DNA of 64,000 nucleotides, from NCBI GenBank assembly GCA_026954015.1, contig JAIXLP010000028.1, forward strand, positions 1 through 64,000. The letters are read 5' to 3'. The notes beneath the pieces were generated by a model. The model had not been told where the DNA came from and searched no databases. It saw only the letters and a program-made list of their open reading frames with translations. Source of the DNA: Burkholderiales bacterium (GTDB lineage Bacteria; Pseudomonadota; Gammaproteobacteria; Burkholderiales; Burkholderiaceae_C). Positions 54,803 through 64,000 of this stretch are shown in pieces. Position 1 is the stretch's first letter. Every line of letters starts with the position of its first letter. A program made the translations under genes and the position numbers.

Positions 54803-56368
54803 TTACAACACCCCGATGCGGATGATGAGCTGCACCACGATCAGCCCGAGCACGAACCCCAGCCCGGCGTAGAGCAGCCCCTGCAGCAGGCGGTTGGTGC
54901 GCCGCTGCTCCGCCAGCAACTGCCTGAGCTCGAGCGATTCCTCGCGCGGCGAGCGGCTCAGGTAGCCGTGCAGCAGGCGCGGCAGCTCGGGCAGCATCTT
55001 GGCGTAGTGCGGTGCCTCGGCGCGCAGCTCGCGCCATAACCGCTTGGGGCCAAGCTGCTCAAGCATCCATTTTTCGAGGAAGGGCTTGGCGGTGCTCCAC
55101 AGGTCCAGCTCGGGGTCGAGCTGGCGCCCGAGGCCCTCGATGTTGAGCAGCGTCTTTTGCAGCAGCACGAGCTGCGGCTGGATTTCCACGTGAAAGCGCC
55201 GCGAGGTCTGGAACAGCCGCAGCAGCACCATGCCGAGCGAAATCTCCTTGAGCGGGCGGTCGAAGTACGGCTCGCAGACCGCGCGGATCGCGCCTTCCAG
55301 CTCGTTCACGCGCGTATCCCTGGGCACCCAGCCGCTTTCGATGTGCAGCTCGGCCACGCGCTTGTAGTCGCGGCGGAAAAACGCAGTGAAGTTCTGCGCC
55401 AGGTACTCCTTGTCCACCGCGGTGAGCGAGCCGACGATGCCGAAGTCCAGCGAGATGTAGCGCCCGAAGGTCTCCGGCGCGGTGCTCACCATGATGTTGC
55501 CCGGATGCATGTCGGCGTGGAAGAACCCGTCGCGAAACACCTGGGTGAAGAAGATCGTCACGCCATCGCGCGCGAGCCGCGGTATGTCCACGCCCGCGTC
55601 GCGCAGCACGTCGATCTGGCTGATCGGCACGCCCTGCATGCGCTCCATCACGAGCACGTCACTGTGGCACCAGTCCCAGAACACCTCGGGGATCAGCACC
55701 AGGTCGAGCCCCGCCATGTTGCGCCGCAGTTGCGCGCAATTGGCCGCCTCGCGTACCAGGTCAAGCTCGTCGTGCAGGTAGTTGTCGAACTCGCGCACCA
55801 CCTCGCGGGGCTTGAGGCGCCGGCCGTCGGCTGACAGGCGGCTGACCCAGCCCGCCACCATGCGCATGAGCGCGAGGTCTTTTTCGATCGCCGCGAGCAT
55901 GCCGGGGCGCAGTACCTTCACGGCCACCTCGCGCTCACGCCCCTCGCGGTCGCGCAGCACCGCGAAGTGCACCTGCGCAATCGACGCGCTCGCCACGGGC
56001 GTGCGGTCGAACGTCACGAAAATCTCGTCGAGCGGCTTCTTGAACGAGCGTTCTATCGTCGCCACCGCGATCGCCGGGTCGAACGGCGGCACGCGGTCCT
56101 GCAGCAGCGCGAGCTCGTCGGCGATGTCGGGCGGCATCAGGTCGCGCCGGGTGGAGAGCACCTGGCCGAACTTCACGAAGATGGGCCCGAGCTCCTCGAG
56201 CGCCTCGCGCAGGCGCTGGCCGCGCGGCGCGTCGAAGCGCCGCCCCAGCGTCAGCAGGCGCGCCAGCGCGCGGATCCACGGCCGCGAAAAGCCCGACAGC
56301 ACCAGTTCGTCGAGCCCATGGCGCAGCGCCACCCAGACGATGGCGACACCGCGAAAGAACCGGCTCAT
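54803..56368 (-). CDS. ubiB: Ubiquinone biosynthesis ABC1/ADCK-family kinase-like UbiB
   Basis: 521 residues. Atypical protein kinase-like ATPase needed for ubiquinone synthesis at the membrane. The family-specific KxGQ motif is in [17 protein letters not shown] gives the A-rich loop equivalent, and DMHPGNIMV and SLDFGIVG are the catalytic/metal loops. Two C-terminal membrane helices ([18 protein letters not shown]). Overlaps ubiJ by four bases. Part of ubiE-Tim44-ubiJ-ubiB. Confidence 0.95.
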   Translation of the reverse strand: MSRFFRGVAIVWVALRHGLDELVLSGFSRPWIRALARLLTLGRRFDAPRGQRLREALEELGPIFVKFGQVLSTRRDLMPPDIADELALLQDRVPPFDPAIAVATIERSFKKPLDEIFVTFDRTPVASASIAQVHFAVLRDREGREREVAVKVLRPGMLAAIEKDLALMRMVAGWVSRLSADGRRLKPREVVREFDNYLHDELDLVREAANCAQLRRNMAGLDLVLIPEVFWDWCHSDVLVMERMQGVPISQIDVLRDAGVDIPRLARDGVTIFFTQVFRDGFFHADMHPGNIMVSTAPETFGRYISLDFGIVGSLTAVDKEYLAQNFTAFFRRDYKRVAELHIESGWVPRDTRVNELEGAIRAVCEPYFDRPLKEISLGMVLLRLFQTSRRFHVEIQPQLVLLQKTLLNIEGLGRQLDPELDLWSTAKPFLEKWMLEQLGPKRLWRELRAEAPHYAKMLPELPRLLHGYLSRSPREESLELRQLLAEQRRTNRLLQGLLYAGLGFVLGLIVVQLIIRIGVL

Positions 56369-56916
56369 GGGGACGCGTGGTTCGACGCGGGCGCGGCGCG
56401 GCGGGCGCCGGCGAAGCGCCCCAACGCATCGCGCACGCGGCGCGCCGTGGCGCACACCGTGTGCGCCGGCACGTCGCCAACGAGCCGCGCGAGGTCGTCT
56501 TCCACGTCCCAGCGCAGGTTCTCTGCGAGCCAGTGGATGTCGCCCGCGAGCTGCACGTCGCCGTCGATGCGGATCGCCGGGCGCGCGCCCGTGAGCGCGC
56601 CGCGCGCGAGCGCCAGCGGCGACGGCTCGGTGAGCTCCACGTTCAGATCGGGCACGGCGCCCTCTGCCGCACGGTCGAGCATGCCCGCGGGCGTGACCTG
56701 CACGGCCATGTGGAACGCGCGCCACTGCACGCGCGCCACGCGCCCACGCTGGCGCGCGAGCCGCTCCATGGCCTGCGGCTCCTGCATCAGCACATGGTTG
56801 GCCAGCAACACCAGCCGGTGCTGCGTGCCGCGCACCAACCAGTCAGGCGCCTCGGGCGGGTGCGGCAAGCGCCCCGCAAGGTCACGCACAAAAGAAAACG
56901 GGAACCGTGTCGTCAT
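56365..56916 (-). CDS. ubiJ: Ubiquinone biosynthesis accessory factor UbiJ (SCP2-like)
   Basis: 183 residues. An SCP2-like lipid-binding domain ([17 protein letters not shown], then [22 protein letters not shown]) and an amphipathic start. UbiJ holds the hydrophobic quinone precursors of the soluble Ubi complex. Position immediately before ubiB (ATGA-type overlap) is the usual arrangement. Confidence 0.88.
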   Translation of the reverse strand: MTTRFPFSFVRDLAGRLPHPPEAPDWLVRGTQHRLVLLANHVLMQEPQAMERLARQRGRVARVQWRAFHMAVQVTPAGMLDRAAEGAVPDLNVELTEPSPLALARGALTGARPAIRIDGDVQLAGDIHWLAENLRWDVEDDLARLVGDVPAHTVCATARRVRDALGRFAGARRAAPASNHASP

Positions 56917-56948
56917 GGTTCCCGATTATTCCCCGAACAGGGCGCGGC

Positions 56949-57950
56949 TTACTGCAAGGCCTGCAGCCCCGCGACCAGCCATCCGCTCTTGCCGTCCTTG
57001 GGCTTGGTCATGTTCCAGACCTCGCGGAACGGATTGGGGCCTGCCGACGCTTCCTCGCGGATCATGCCGGAGAACTCGACGCTGGCCATGTACTCCCCGT
57101 CCAGGTCCTCGATGCCGAGCAACTGCGCCTCCAGCATCAGTACATCGGTCTGGTTAGGCTGGGCCTCGCCACGCTGCAGCTCGCGCTCGTGCAGCTGCGC
57201 GCGCACTTCGTCGAGCATGGCGTCCGTCATCATGGCGCGCAGCGTCACCATGTCGGAACGATCCCAGGCGGCCTGCAGCGTCGTGAAGTTGCGCTTGGCC
57301 GCCTCGAGGAAGCCCGCGGTGTCAAAGCCTTCCGGAATGCCCCAGCCCTGCGCCCCGGCAAGCGCCGAGCCTATCGCCACGCCCGACCCGGCGGCGGTGG
57401 CATCGAACGCCATCGAGGTGTCTTCCCACGGGCGCGCCGAAGCGTCGTTGCCCACCTTGGCCGGGTTGTACGCGCGCGGCATGCGCGCATTGGGCACGTC
57501 CGTCCCGCTGCCCGCACCCTGGAATGCGAACGGCCGCGCGGCAGCCCCCTGCGCGCGCGGGCGCGCCAGCATGCGCAGCACCGCGATGCCCACGAGCACC
57601 AACAGCGCGATCAACAGGAACTGCCCGAATTCGGCGCCCAGCCCGAGAGAACTGGCAAGCCACGCCAGCCCCAGGCCCGCCGCCAGGCCGCCAAGCATGC
57701 CGGCCCAAGGCTTGCGCGCCGCGCCTGCGGCCGCCGCATTGGCGGCATTCGCGGATTTGGCCGCGTTGGCGTTGTTGGCCGCGTTCTGGCCCGCGTTGGG
57801 CGCCGCAGCCGGTGCGCGCGGCGCTTCACGCTGCGTGACGTTGGCCGACTGGCGACCGATGCCGCGCCCTCCCCCGAGGCGCGCGGCCTCCGCGTCGGCG
57901 TACACCAGCGTGAGCAGCGTCACCAGCACCACGGACCACAGATTTTTCAT
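56949..57950 (-). CDS. Tim44-domain protein with signal peptide and membrane helices
   Basis: 333 residues. Signal peptide (MKNLWSVVLVTLLTLVYADA), an alanine/asparagine-rich linker (NAAKSANAANAAAAG), two membrane segments (about 84-130), and a C-terminal Tim44-like domain (FLEAAKRNFTTLQAAWDRSD ... MIREEASAGPNPFREVWNMTK). Bacterial homologues are found near ubi genes in this group; their role is unsettled. Start 57950 (MKNLW) is preferred over an ATG seven codons earlier because the signal peptide starts there. Confidence 0.88.
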   Translation of the reverse strand: MKNLWSVVLVTLLTLVYADAEAARLGGGRGIGRQSANVTQREAPRAPAAAPNAGQNAANNANAAKSANAANAAAAGAARKPWAGMLGGLAAGLGLAWLASSLGLGAEFGQFLLIALLVLVGIAVLRMLARPRAQGAAARPFAFQGAGSGTDVPNARMPRAYNPAKVGNDASARPWEDTSMAFDATAAGSGVAIGSALAGAQGWGIPEGFDTAGFLEAAKRNFTTLQAAWDRSDMVTLRAMMTDAMLDEVRAQLHERELQRGEAQPNQTDVLMLEAQLLGIEDLDGEYMASVEFSGMIREEASAGPNPFREVWNMTKPKDGKSGWLVAGLQALQ

Positions 57951-58001
57951 GTCTTTCCTCTCCAATGACAATGACCGCTCACCCTATTTCGGCGACCTGC
58001 C

Positions 58002-58733
58002 TCAGCACTTGACCCCGACGTGCAGGGCCACCACGCCGCCGGTCATGTTGTGGTAATCCACATGCCCAAAACCATGGTGTTGCATCAGCGCCTTTAGTTC
58101 CTCCTGGCCGGGGTGTTTGCGTATGGATTCGGCCAGATAACGGTAACTGTCTGCATCCCCCGCCACCCACTGCCCCAGGCGCGGCAGCACCTGGAAGGAG
58201 TACAGGTCGTAGGCCTTGCGCAGCGGCGCCGCCACGCGGGAAAACTCCAGCACCAGGAGCCGCCCGCGAGGCTTGAGCACGCGCGCCATTTCGGCGATCG
58301 CCTTGTCCTTGTGCGTCATGTTGCGCAGGCCGAATGCCACGCTGACCAGATCAAAGCAACCGTCGGGGAACGGCAGGCGCTCGGCGTCGCAGACCAGCGT
58401 GGGCAGCACGATGCCCTTGTCCAGCAGCCGCTCGCGCCCGGTGCGCAGCATGGCCTCGTTGATGTCGGTGTGCACCACAGTGCCGCTTGCACCCACCTTC
58501 TTCGAGAACGCCAGCGCCAGGTCGCCCGTGCCACCGGCCACGTCCAGCACGCGGTCGCCCTCGCGCAGGTTGGCCACCATCACGGTGTATGCCTTCCAGA
58601 GCCGGTGCAGGCCGCCCGACATGAGGTCATTCATCAGGTCGTAGCGCGGCGCGACCGAATCGAACACGCCACGCACCCTGCGCGCCTTTTCGCGCTCATC
58701 CACCGTCTGGAAACCGAAATGCGTCGTGCTCAT
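58002..58733 (-). CDS. ubiE: Ubiquinone/menaquinone C-methyltransferase
   Basis: 243 residues. S-adenosylmethionine-dependent methylation of the benzoquinol ring. Family start [23 protein letters not shown]-binding motif [16 protein letters not shown], and [18 protein letters not shown] with the UbiE-typical [19 protein letters not shown] ends the protein, as in UbiE. Upstream is DUF971 and downstream Tim44; all on one strand. Confidence 0.95.
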   Translation of the reverse strand: MSTTHFGFQTVDEREKARRVRGVFDSVAPRYDLMNDLMSGGLHRLWKAYTVMVANLREGDRVLDVAGGTGDLALAFSKKVGASGTVVHTDINEAMLRTGRERLLDKGIVLPTLVCDAERLPFPDGCFDLVSVAFGLRNMTHKDKAIAEMARVLKPRGRLLVLEFSRVAAPLRKAYDLYSFQVLPRLGQWVAGDADSYRYLAESIRKHPGQEELKALMQHHGFGHVDYHNMTGGVVALHVGVKC

Positions 58734-58815
58734 GGCACGATCGTAGGGCAGGTGGCCACGCGGGCAGGCATCACCCTGCCGATTCCCTCGGGAATCTGTC
58801 GCTATTAGGTTGAAT

Positions 58816-59289
58816 TCAGCCGCCGCAACTGCAGCCGTCTTCGCCGCAGTTCTCGTCGGCGGGCACGGGCGTGCGCTTCTTGGTGATGCTGGTGCCCTTG
58901 TGCGCCGAGCGCATCGGCGTGTCGCGCGTCGCGCCCGCGGCCTCCAGGCGCTGCAGGTAGTTGCTCCACAGCGCGTCCTGTTCGTGCCCGAGCTTGTAGA
59001 GGTAGCTCCAGGTGAAGATGCCGCTGTTGTGCCCGTCGGAGAACGTGGGGCGCACCGCGTAGTTGCCCATGGGTTCGATCTCGGTCACGGTGACTTCGCG
59101 CTTGCCGGTCTGCAGCACCTCCTGCCCGGGGCCGTGGCCGCTGACCTCGGCCGAGGGAGAATACACGCGCATCAGCTCGAACGGGATGCGAAAGCGCTCG
59201 CCGCTGGAGAACGCGATCTCCAGCGCGCGCGACGCTTCGTGCAGGGTGATGGCGGTGGGCACGGGCGTGCCGTTGATCTGCTCAGCCAT
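58816..59289 (-). CDS. DUF971-domain protein with Cys-rich tail
   Basis: 157 residues. A DUF971 (gamma-butyrobetaine hydroxylase N-terminal-like) domain: [20 protein letters not shown], then [20 protein letters not shown] and [14 protein letters not shown]. The end is GEDGCSCGG, with three cysteines in the last 12 residues, which may bind metal. Such domains bind zinc or act in Fe-S handling; role here is not known. 82 bp before ubiE. Confidence 0.85.
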   Translation of the reverse strand: MAEQINGTPVPTAITLHEASRALEIAFSSGERFRIPFELMRVYSPSAEVSGHGPGQEVLQTGKREVTVTEIEPMGNYAVRPTFSDGHNSGIFTWSYLYKLGHEQDALWSNYLQRLEAAGATRDTPMRSAHKGTSITKKRTPVPADENCGEDGCSCGG

Positions 59290-59325
59290 GATGGTTCAGT
59301 TTCCCATTTTGAACGTCAAATACGC

Positions 59326-59361
59326 TGCAAACCCTGGACTGGCAAGCGTCGGCAGCTATCG
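59326..59361 (+). repeat. REP-like palindromic repeat, copy 9 (degenerate)
   Basis: The right arm CTGGCAAGCGTCGGCAGCTA is kept while the left arm is lost (ATACGCTGCAAACCCTGGA). It lies between the DUF971 and HIT genes and overlaps the end of the HIT gene. Confidence 0.55.
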
Positions 59362-59805
59362 TAACGATGGCGCGCCAGCCCAGGCTCCGAGCCGCGCGCA
59401 CAGGTCATCATGCACCAGCGGCTGGCGCGCCGCCAAGGCCGCAATGCGCGCAGTGTCTTGCGCGCGCCGCGGCGCGTCCCAGACCGGGGCGGGAAAGTGG
59501 CTGTCCCAGTCGAAGCGCGCGATCACGTGCCAGTGCAGGTGGGGCACCACGTTGCCCAGCGCCGCGAGGTTGATCTTGGCCGGCGTGAGCTGCTCGCGCA
59601 GCACCTGCTCCACGAGCGCCACGGCCTGCATGCAGTGCGCGCGCTCGTGCGGCGCAAGGTCGGTGAATTCGGCGGCATGCGCGTTCCAGACCACACGGTA
59701 GAACGCCGGGAAGTGCGGCTCGTGCGCATGGATCACGCGCAGCCGCTCGCCGCGCCAGACAAGCGCGCCGCCATCGCCCCTGCACAGCGCACAGTCGCTC
59801 GCCAT
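59356..59805 (-). CDS. HIT-family nucleotide-binding hydrolase
   Basis: 149 residues. The histidine triad is in NVVPHLHWHVIARF (H-x-H-x-H). DCALCRGDGGALVWRGERLR opens the protein. HIT enzymes hydrolyse AMP-linked metabolites; substrate cannot be told. The stop region carries part of repeat copy 9, which suggests the end of the protein (GAWAGAPSLR) is shaped by repeat sequence. Confidence 0.88.
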   Translation of the reverse strand: MASDCALCRGDGGALVWRGERLRVIHAHEPHFPAFYRVVWNAHAAEFTDLAPHERAHCMQAVALVEQVLREQLTPAKINLAALGNVVPHLHWHVIARFDWDSHFPAPVWDAPRRAQDTARIAALAARQPLVHDDLCARLGAWAGAPSLR

Positions 59806-59814
59806 GGCGCGTCG

Positions 59815-61044
59815 TCAGAACAGCACGCGCGTGCGGATCGTGCCCGGCACCTTGGCGAGCTTTTCCAGCGCCATGTCGGACGAGCGCGCATCCAGGTCAA
59901 CGACCACGTAGCCCACGTTGTCGCGCGTCTGCAGGAACTGGGCGGAAATGTTCACCGCGCCGTCCGACAGGATGCGGTTGATCTCGGACATCACGCCCGG
60001 CACGTTGCGGTGGATGTGCAGCAGCCGGTGCTTGCCGGGGTGCGCGGGCAGCCCCACCTCGGGCAGGTTCACCGACGAAGTGCTCGCGCCGGTGTCGCTG
60101 TAGGTGATGAGCTTGGCCGCCACTTCCACGCCGATGTTGGCTTGCGCCTCCAGCGTCGAGCCGCCGATGTGCGGCGTCAGGATCACGTTGTCCAGCCCGC
60201 GCAGCGGCGAGACGAACTCGTCCTTGTTGCTCTTGGGCTCGACCGGAAACACGTCCACGGCGGCGCCGACGAGGCGCTGCTCCCTGATCGCCTGCGCCAG
60301 CGGCTCGATGCGCACCACGGTGCCGCGCGAGGCGTTGATGAGAATGGCGCCCGGCTTCATCGCGGCGATTTCGGGCTCGCCCATCATCCATTTCGTGGAC
60401 GGCGTCTGCGGCACGTGCAGGCTCACGATGTCGCTTTGCGCGAGCAGCGCCTGCAGCGATTCGACCTGGTGCGCGTTGCCCAGCGGCAGCTTGGCGACGA
60501 TGTCGTGGAAGATCACGTGCATGCCCAGGCTCTCGGCCAGGACGGATAGCTGCGAGCCGATCGCGCCGTAGCCGACGATGCCCAGCGTCTTGCCGCGCGC
60601 CTCGTGCGAGCCCTCGGCGCTCTTGAGCCAGCCGCCGCGGTGCGCGGCCGCGTTCTTCTCGGGGATGCCGCGCAGCAGCAGGATGGCCTCGGCCAGCACC
60701 AGCTCGGCCACCGAGCGGGTGTTGGAGTACGGCGCGTTGAACACCGCGATGCCGCGTTCGCGCGCGGCGTTCAGGTCCACCTGGTTGGTGCCGATGCAAA
60801 AGCACCCGACGGCCACGAGCTTGTGCGCGTGCGCGAGCACGTCGGCGGTGAGCTGCGTGCGCGAGCGGATGCCGAGAAAGTGCGCGTCGGCGATCTTGTC
60901 GAGCAACTCCTGCCCTTCGAGCGCGCGCGGCAGCAGCTCCACATTGGTGTAGTCGGCCGCGTGCAGTGCGTCGACCGCGCACTGGTGGATACCTTCGAGC
61001 AGCAGAAACTTGATCTTGCTTTTATCCAGAGATGTCTTGGGCAT
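59815..61044 (-). CDS. serA: D-3-phosphoglycerate dehydrogenase
   Basis: 409 residues, the E. coli length class. First step of serine synthesis: oxidises 3-phosphoglycerate. NAD motif GIVGYGAIGSQL at about 154-165, INASRGTVV and the catalytic histidine in LTPHIGGSTLEAQ, and a C-terminal ACT domain from about 335 (HRNVPGVMSEINRILSDGAV) for serine feedback. The start at 61044 (MPKTSLDKSK) fits the family; upstream in-frame codons are proline-rich and unlikely. A perfect inverted repeat lies 62-76 bp upstream. Confidence 0.95.
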   Translation of the reverse strand: MPKTSLDKSKIKFLLLEGIHQCAVDALHAADYTNVELLPRALEGQELLDKIADAHFLGIRSRTQLTADVLAHAHKLVAVGCFCIGTNQVDLNAARERGIAVFNAPYSNTRSVAELVLAEAILLLRGIPEKNAAAHRGGWLKSAEGSHEARGKTLGIVGYGAIGSQLSVLAESLGMHVIFHDIVAKLPLGNAHQVESLQALLAQSDIVSLHVPQTPSTKWMMGEPEIAAMKPGAILINASRGTVVRIEPLAQAIREQRLVGAAVDVFPVEPKSNKDEFVSPLRGLDNVILTPHIGGSTLEAQANIGVEVAAKLITYSDTGASTSSVNLPEVGLPAHPGKHRLLHIHRNVPGVMSEINRILSDGAVNISAQFLQTRDNVGYVVVDLDARSSDMALEKLAKVPGTIRTRVLF

Positions 61045-61105
61045 GGGTGTCGGTTCCGGTGGTGGGGCCTGCGGCCGGGCGGAAAAACGGGCCGCGGGTG
61101 CGTGA

Positions 61106-61120
61106 TTGTGCATCGCACAA
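61106..61120. promoter_or_regulatory. Perfect inverted repeat upstream of serA
   Basis: TTGTGC-ATC-GCACAA, 6-3-6 palindrome, in the 279-bp divergent region between serA and ugpB. No other gene-like content is seen there. A plausible regulator site for serA or for the divergent ugp genes; the regulator is unknown. Confidence 0.5.
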
Positions 61121-61323
61121 AAAATACGTGCCGGGCCCGCGATTTTCGGTCACCTATGCGATGCCCGCAGGGACACGGCGCTGTCACAATCGTGTGCTGT
61201 CATTGCCCGGCGGGTAAACCCGGTTGTGCAGGGCATTGCGCTGTGGGAAAAAACGCGCTGTCCGTCATGGAATGCGCGCGCCTGCAGGCATTCCGGTTCC
61301 TTCCATCAACACAAGGTCGCTTC

Positions 61324-62637
61324 ATGAAATTCAGACACCTGGCCCTGGCTGCCTCTCTTCTTGCCACTACCCTGGCGGCGCAGGCGCAGATCGAAATCCA
61401 GTGGTGGCACTCGATGACCGCCGTGAACAACGAGTGGGTCAACGACCTGGCCAAGCAGTTCAACGCGAGCCAGCAGGACTACAAGGTGGTGCCCGTCTTC
61501 AAGGGCACCTACCCCGAAAGCATGACCGCCGCGATCGCGGCCTTCCGCTCGGGCACCACTCCCCACATCCTGCAGGTGTTCGAGGTCGGCACCGCCACGA
61601 TGATGGCGAGCAAGGGCGTGACGGTGCCAGTGGCCAAGGTGATGAAGGACGCGGGCGTCGCATTCGACCCCAGCGGCTACATTCCCGCCGTCGCGGCCTA
61701 CTACACGGCGCCCAACGGGCAGATGCTGAGCTTCCCGTTCAACAGCTCGACCACGGTCTTCTACTACAACAAAGATGCATTCAGGAAGGCCGGGCTCGAT
61801 CCCGACAAGGCCCCGACCACCTGGCCCGAAGTGTTCGAAGCCACGAAAAAACTCAAGGCCAGCGGACACGCCTGCCCGATGACGCTCGCGTGGATGGGCT
61901 GGACACAGCTCGAATCGTTCTCGACCTGGCACAACGTGGAGTTCGCCACCCACAAGAACGGCCTGGACGCCGAAGGCTACAAGGCACGCCTGAAGATGAA
62001 TTCGCCCGTGCACGTGCGTCACTTCGAAAACTTGGCCAGGCTCGCCAAGGATGGCGAATTCGTCTACCGCGGCCGCAACAGCAACGCCGAAGCCTCGTTC
62101 GTTTCGGGTGAATGCGCCATGATCCAGACGTCCTCCGGTTTCTACGGCAACGTCTCGAAGAACGCCAAGTTCGCCTACGGCATCTCCACCCTGCCCTACT
62201 ATCCCGACGTGAAGGGCGCGCCGCAAAACACCGTGATCGGTGGCGCCTCGCTGTGGGTCATGTCCGGCAAGAAGCCCGCGGAATACAAAGGCGTGGCCAA
62301 GTTCTTCCAATTCCTCTCCGACACCAAGGTGCAGGCTGCCAGCCACCAGCGCACCGGCTATCTGCCGATCACCACCGCCGCCTACAACCTGACCAATGCT
62401 GCCGGTTTCTATGAAAAGCACCCCGGCACCGACGTGGCCGTGAACCAGATGGTGCGCAAGGTGACGGACAACTCGCGCGGCATCCGCCTGGGCAACTACG
62501 TGCAGATCCGCACGATAGAGGACGAAGAAACCGAGCAGATCTGGAGCGGCAAGAAGACAGCCAGGGAAGCACTCGACGCCATCGTCACGCGAGGCAACGA
62601 ACTGCTGGCGAAATTCGAGAAGTCCTACAAGAAATAA
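61324..62637 (+). CDS. ugpB: Glycerol-3-phosphate-type ABC transporter binding protein
   Basis: 437 residues. Signal peptide MKFRHLALAASLLATTLAAQ with cleavage near AQAQ, then a type II periplasmic sugar-binding fold: EIQWWHSMTAVNNEWVNDLA and VFKGTYPESMTAAIAAFRSG are the UgpB start. WMGWTQLESFSTWHN contains residues of the ligand pocket. Imports sn-glycerol-3-phosphate or glycerophosphodiesters in E. coli. A terminator-like hairpin separates it from ugpA. First gene of the cluster. Confidence 0.93.
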   Translation: MKFRHLALAASLLATTLAAQAQIEIQWWHSMTAVNNEWVNDLAKQFNASQQDYKVVPVFKGTYPESMTAAIAAFRSGTTPHILQVFEVGTATMMASKGVTVPVAKVMKDAGVAFDPSGYIPAVAAYYTAPNGQMLSFPFNSSTTVFYYNKDAFRKAGLDPDKAPTTWPEVFEATKKLKASGHACPMTLAWMGWTQLESFSTWHNVEFATHKNGLDAEGYKARLKMNSPVHVRHFENLARLAKDGEFVYRGRNSNAEASFVSGECAMIQTSSGFYGNVSKNAKFAYGISTLPYYPDVKGAPQNTVIGGASLWVMSGKKPAEYKGVAKFFQFLSDTKVQAASHQRTGYLPITTAAYNLTNAAGFYEKHPGTDVAVNQMVRKVTDNSRGIRLGNYVQIRTIEDEETEQIWSGKKTAREALDAIVTRGNELLAKFEKSYKK

Positions 62638-62643
62638 CCCAGG

Positions 62644-62671
62644 CGCGCGGGGCCGGCAACGGCCCCCGCGC
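62644..62671 (+). repeat. GC-rich hairpin after ugpB
   Basis: GCGCGGGGCCG pairs with CGGCCCCCGCGC (one bulge) around GCAA. It directly precedes the terminator hairpin; the two in tandem would shield the 3' end of the ugpB message. Confidence 0.7.
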
Positions 62672-62673
62672 CC

Positions 62674-62701
62674 GCCGCCTGCTGCACGCAGGCGGCTTTT
62701 T
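62674..62701 (+). terminator. Rho-independent terminator between ugpB and ugpA
   Basis: GCCGCCTGC-TGCAC-GCAGGCGGC, a perfect 9-bp stem, followed by TTTTT. It ends 14 bases before the ugpA ATG, so part of the transcripts would stop after ugpB, giving more binding protein than permease. Confidence 0.78.
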
Positions 62702-62715
62702 CGTTTGTATCCGCC

Positions 62716-63597
62716 ATGGAAAAACGGGTTCGTTTTCGCTCCACCTGGCTGCCGTGGGCACTGCTGCTGCCGCAGCTGGCCATCGTCGGCGTCTTCTTTT
62801 TCTGGCCCGCCGCCCAGGCGGTGCTGCAATCGTTCCAGATGGAAGACGCCTTCGGCACCAGCATCGAATGGGCCGGGCTGGAAAACTTCCGCAACCTGCT
62901 CGACGACCCCTCCTACCTGAATTCCTTCCAGCGCACCGCCCTGTTCTCGGTGCTGGTGGCGGGCATCGGCATCGTGCTGGCGCTGGCGCTGGCGATCTTT
63001 GCCGACCGCATCGTGCGCTTCGCCGTGGTCTACAAGACGCTGCTGATCGTGCCCTACGCCGTGGCGCCGGTGATCGCGGGCGTGCTGTGGCTGTTCCTGT
63101 TCTCGCCCTCGATCGGCGTCGCCGCCTACGCGCTGGGCAGGCTGGGCTACCAGTGGGACCACCTGATGAACGACAACCAGGCGATGGCGCTGATCGTGCT
63201 CGCATCGGTCTGGAAGCAGATTTCCTACAACTTCCTCTTCTTCCTCGCGGGGCTGCAGTCGATCCCCCGAGCCCTGATCGAGGCCGCTTCCATCGACGGC
63301 GCCGGCCCCTGGCGGCGCTTCTGGAACATCCAGCTGCCGCTGCTCTCGCCCACCACCTTCTTCCTGCTGGTGATCAACGTCGTCTATGCCTTCTTCGACA
63401 CCTTCGGCATCATCGACGCGGCCACCCAGGGCGGCCCGGGCCAGTCCACGATGATCCTGGTCTACAAGGTCTACCAGGACGGGTTCAAGGCGCTCGACCT
63501 GGGCGGATCGGCGGCGCAATCGGTCATCCTGATGCTGATCGTCATCGCGCTCACCGTGCTGCAGTTCCGCTACGTCGAGAAAAAAGTGCAGTACTGA
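62716..63597 (+). CDS. ugpA: ABC transporter permease UgpA
   Basis: 293 residues with six membrane helices. [20 protein letters not shown] is the first helix; [20 protein letters not shown] is the EAA loop that docks to the ATPase. [14 protein letters not shown] is typical for UgpA. Pairs with UgpE, two bases downstream. The ATPase UgpC would be expected beyond the window. Confidence 0.94.
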   Translation: MEKRVRFRSTWLPWALLLPQLAIVGVFFFWPAAQAVLQSFQMEDAFGTSIEWAGLENFRNLLDDPSYLNSFQRTALFSVLVAGIGIVLALALAIFADRIVRFAVVYKTLLIVPYAVAPVIAGVLWLFLFSPSIGVAAYALGRLGYQWDHLMNDNQAMALIVLASVWKQISYNFLFFLAGLQSIPRALIEAASIDGAGPWRRFWNIQLPLLSPTTFFLLVINVVYAFFDTFGIIDAATQGGPGQSTMILVYKVYQDGFKALDLGGSAAQSVILMLIVIALTVLQFRYVEKKVQY

Positions 63598-63599
63598 CC

Positions 63600-64000
63600 A
63601 TGGTCGACCGCAACCCCTGGCTCGTCTTCCTGTCGCACGCCGTGCTGATCCTCGGGGTCTGCATCGTCGCGTTTCCGCTCTATCTGGCGCTCGTCGCCTC
63701 GACCCACACCGCCGAGGCCATCGTGCAATCGCCGATGCCGCTGCTGCCCGGCGGCCACATGTGGGAGAACTACCGCGACGCGCTCCTGGGCTCGGGCAAG
63801 CTCGGCTCCAACACCACCGTGGTGCGCATGATGTGGGTGAGCTTCGTCGTCGCCATCTTCATCACCGTGGGCAAGATCGCGATCTCGCTGCTGTCGGCGT
63901 TCGCCATCGTGTACTTCCGCTTTCGCTTCAGGATGCTGTGCTTCTGGGCCATCTTCGTGACGCTGATGCTGCCGGTGGAGGTGCGCATCCTGCCCACCTA
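63600..64000 (+). CDS. ugpE: ABC transporter permease UgpE, N-terminal part
   Basis: First 133 codons; the gene runs off the window. MVDRNPWLVFLSHAVLILGV opens with the first helix, and the next helices include KIAISLLSAFAIVYFRFRFR and LPVEVRILPT, matching the UgpE start of MalG-type permeases. Starts two bases after the ugpA stop. Confidence 0.92.
   Translation, partial: MVDRNPWLVFLSHAVLILGVCIVAFPLYLALVASTHTAEAIVQSPMPLLPGGHMWENYRDALLGSGKLGSNTTVVRMMWVSFVVAIFITVGKIAISLLSAFAIVYFRFRFRMLCFWAIFVTLMLPVEVRILPT

Overview
The window is about 68% GC and looks like a chromosomal segment of a betaproteobacterium, most likely Comamonadaceae (Acidovorax, Alicycliphilus, Diaphorobacter or a relative). The evidence is the gene order DUF971-ubiE-Tim44-ubiJ-ubiB ... 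fmdB-DUF502-aspS, the valine and tyrosine catabolic genes, the liv-type uptake operon, and nine copies of a short palindromic intergenic repeat (core AGCGCTTG-tccag-CAAGCGC followed by GCAGCTAT), a type I recall from this family.

Layout. (1) 1-5388, minus strand: the N-terminus of smc, a lone CHASE-domain protein, a paralogous CHASE-PAS-PAS-GGDEF-EAL protein and a LysR regulator. (2) 5496-9246, plus: valine/isobutyrate catabolism (mmsA, acyl-CoA dehydrogenase, mmsB), divergent from the LysR gene across two near-identical 12-bp palindromes. (3) 9247-14165: two copies of a ~165-bp MITE-like element flank a small membrane protein, a rhodanese and a SMUG1-type uracil-DNA glycosylase; then a Tat-exported phospholipase C-like protein and a DHA2 MFS pump. 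(4) 14225-19028: a TolC/HlyD/double ABC-2 permease efflux operon without an ATPase. (5) 19123-23322: fahA-maiA, a HAD hydrolase, hemH and hslR. (6) 23319-29402: a lower-GC island with vsr and dcm (divergent) and a four-gene operon built around a MutL/MORC-like GHKL ATPase. (7) 29977-37383, minus: a liv-type ABC importer plus alpha/beta hydrolase behind a sigma-54 activator, with a very good -24/-12 promoter. (8) mrr and an acyl-CoA synthetase. (9) 40431-50328: a second defence island with a PLD-SNF2 helicase interrupted at a G9 tract, a PglX/Eco57I-like adenine methylase whose C-terminal third has foreign composition, a Drt4/UG15-like reverse transcriptase, a DprA-like protein, a VapBC-like pair and a frameshifted Phd antitoxin. 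(10) 50394-61044, minus: eleven co-directional housekeeping genes from serA to aspS. (11) 61324-64000, plus: ugpB-ugpA-ugpE (cut by the window end).

The strongest candidate for an undescribed system is region 9. Helicase, methylase, reverse transcriptase and DprA-like genes are tightly packed (4-bp overlap, then 5-bp gap), and the first gene carries a nine-G tract that puts it out of frame. This suggests a phase-variable restriction/methylation module coupled to an antiviral reverse transcriptase. Region 6 is a second, poorly characterised methylase/GHKL cassette with its own promoter and inverted repeat. Functions of unrecognised genes are inferred from motifs read by eye; no database search was run.
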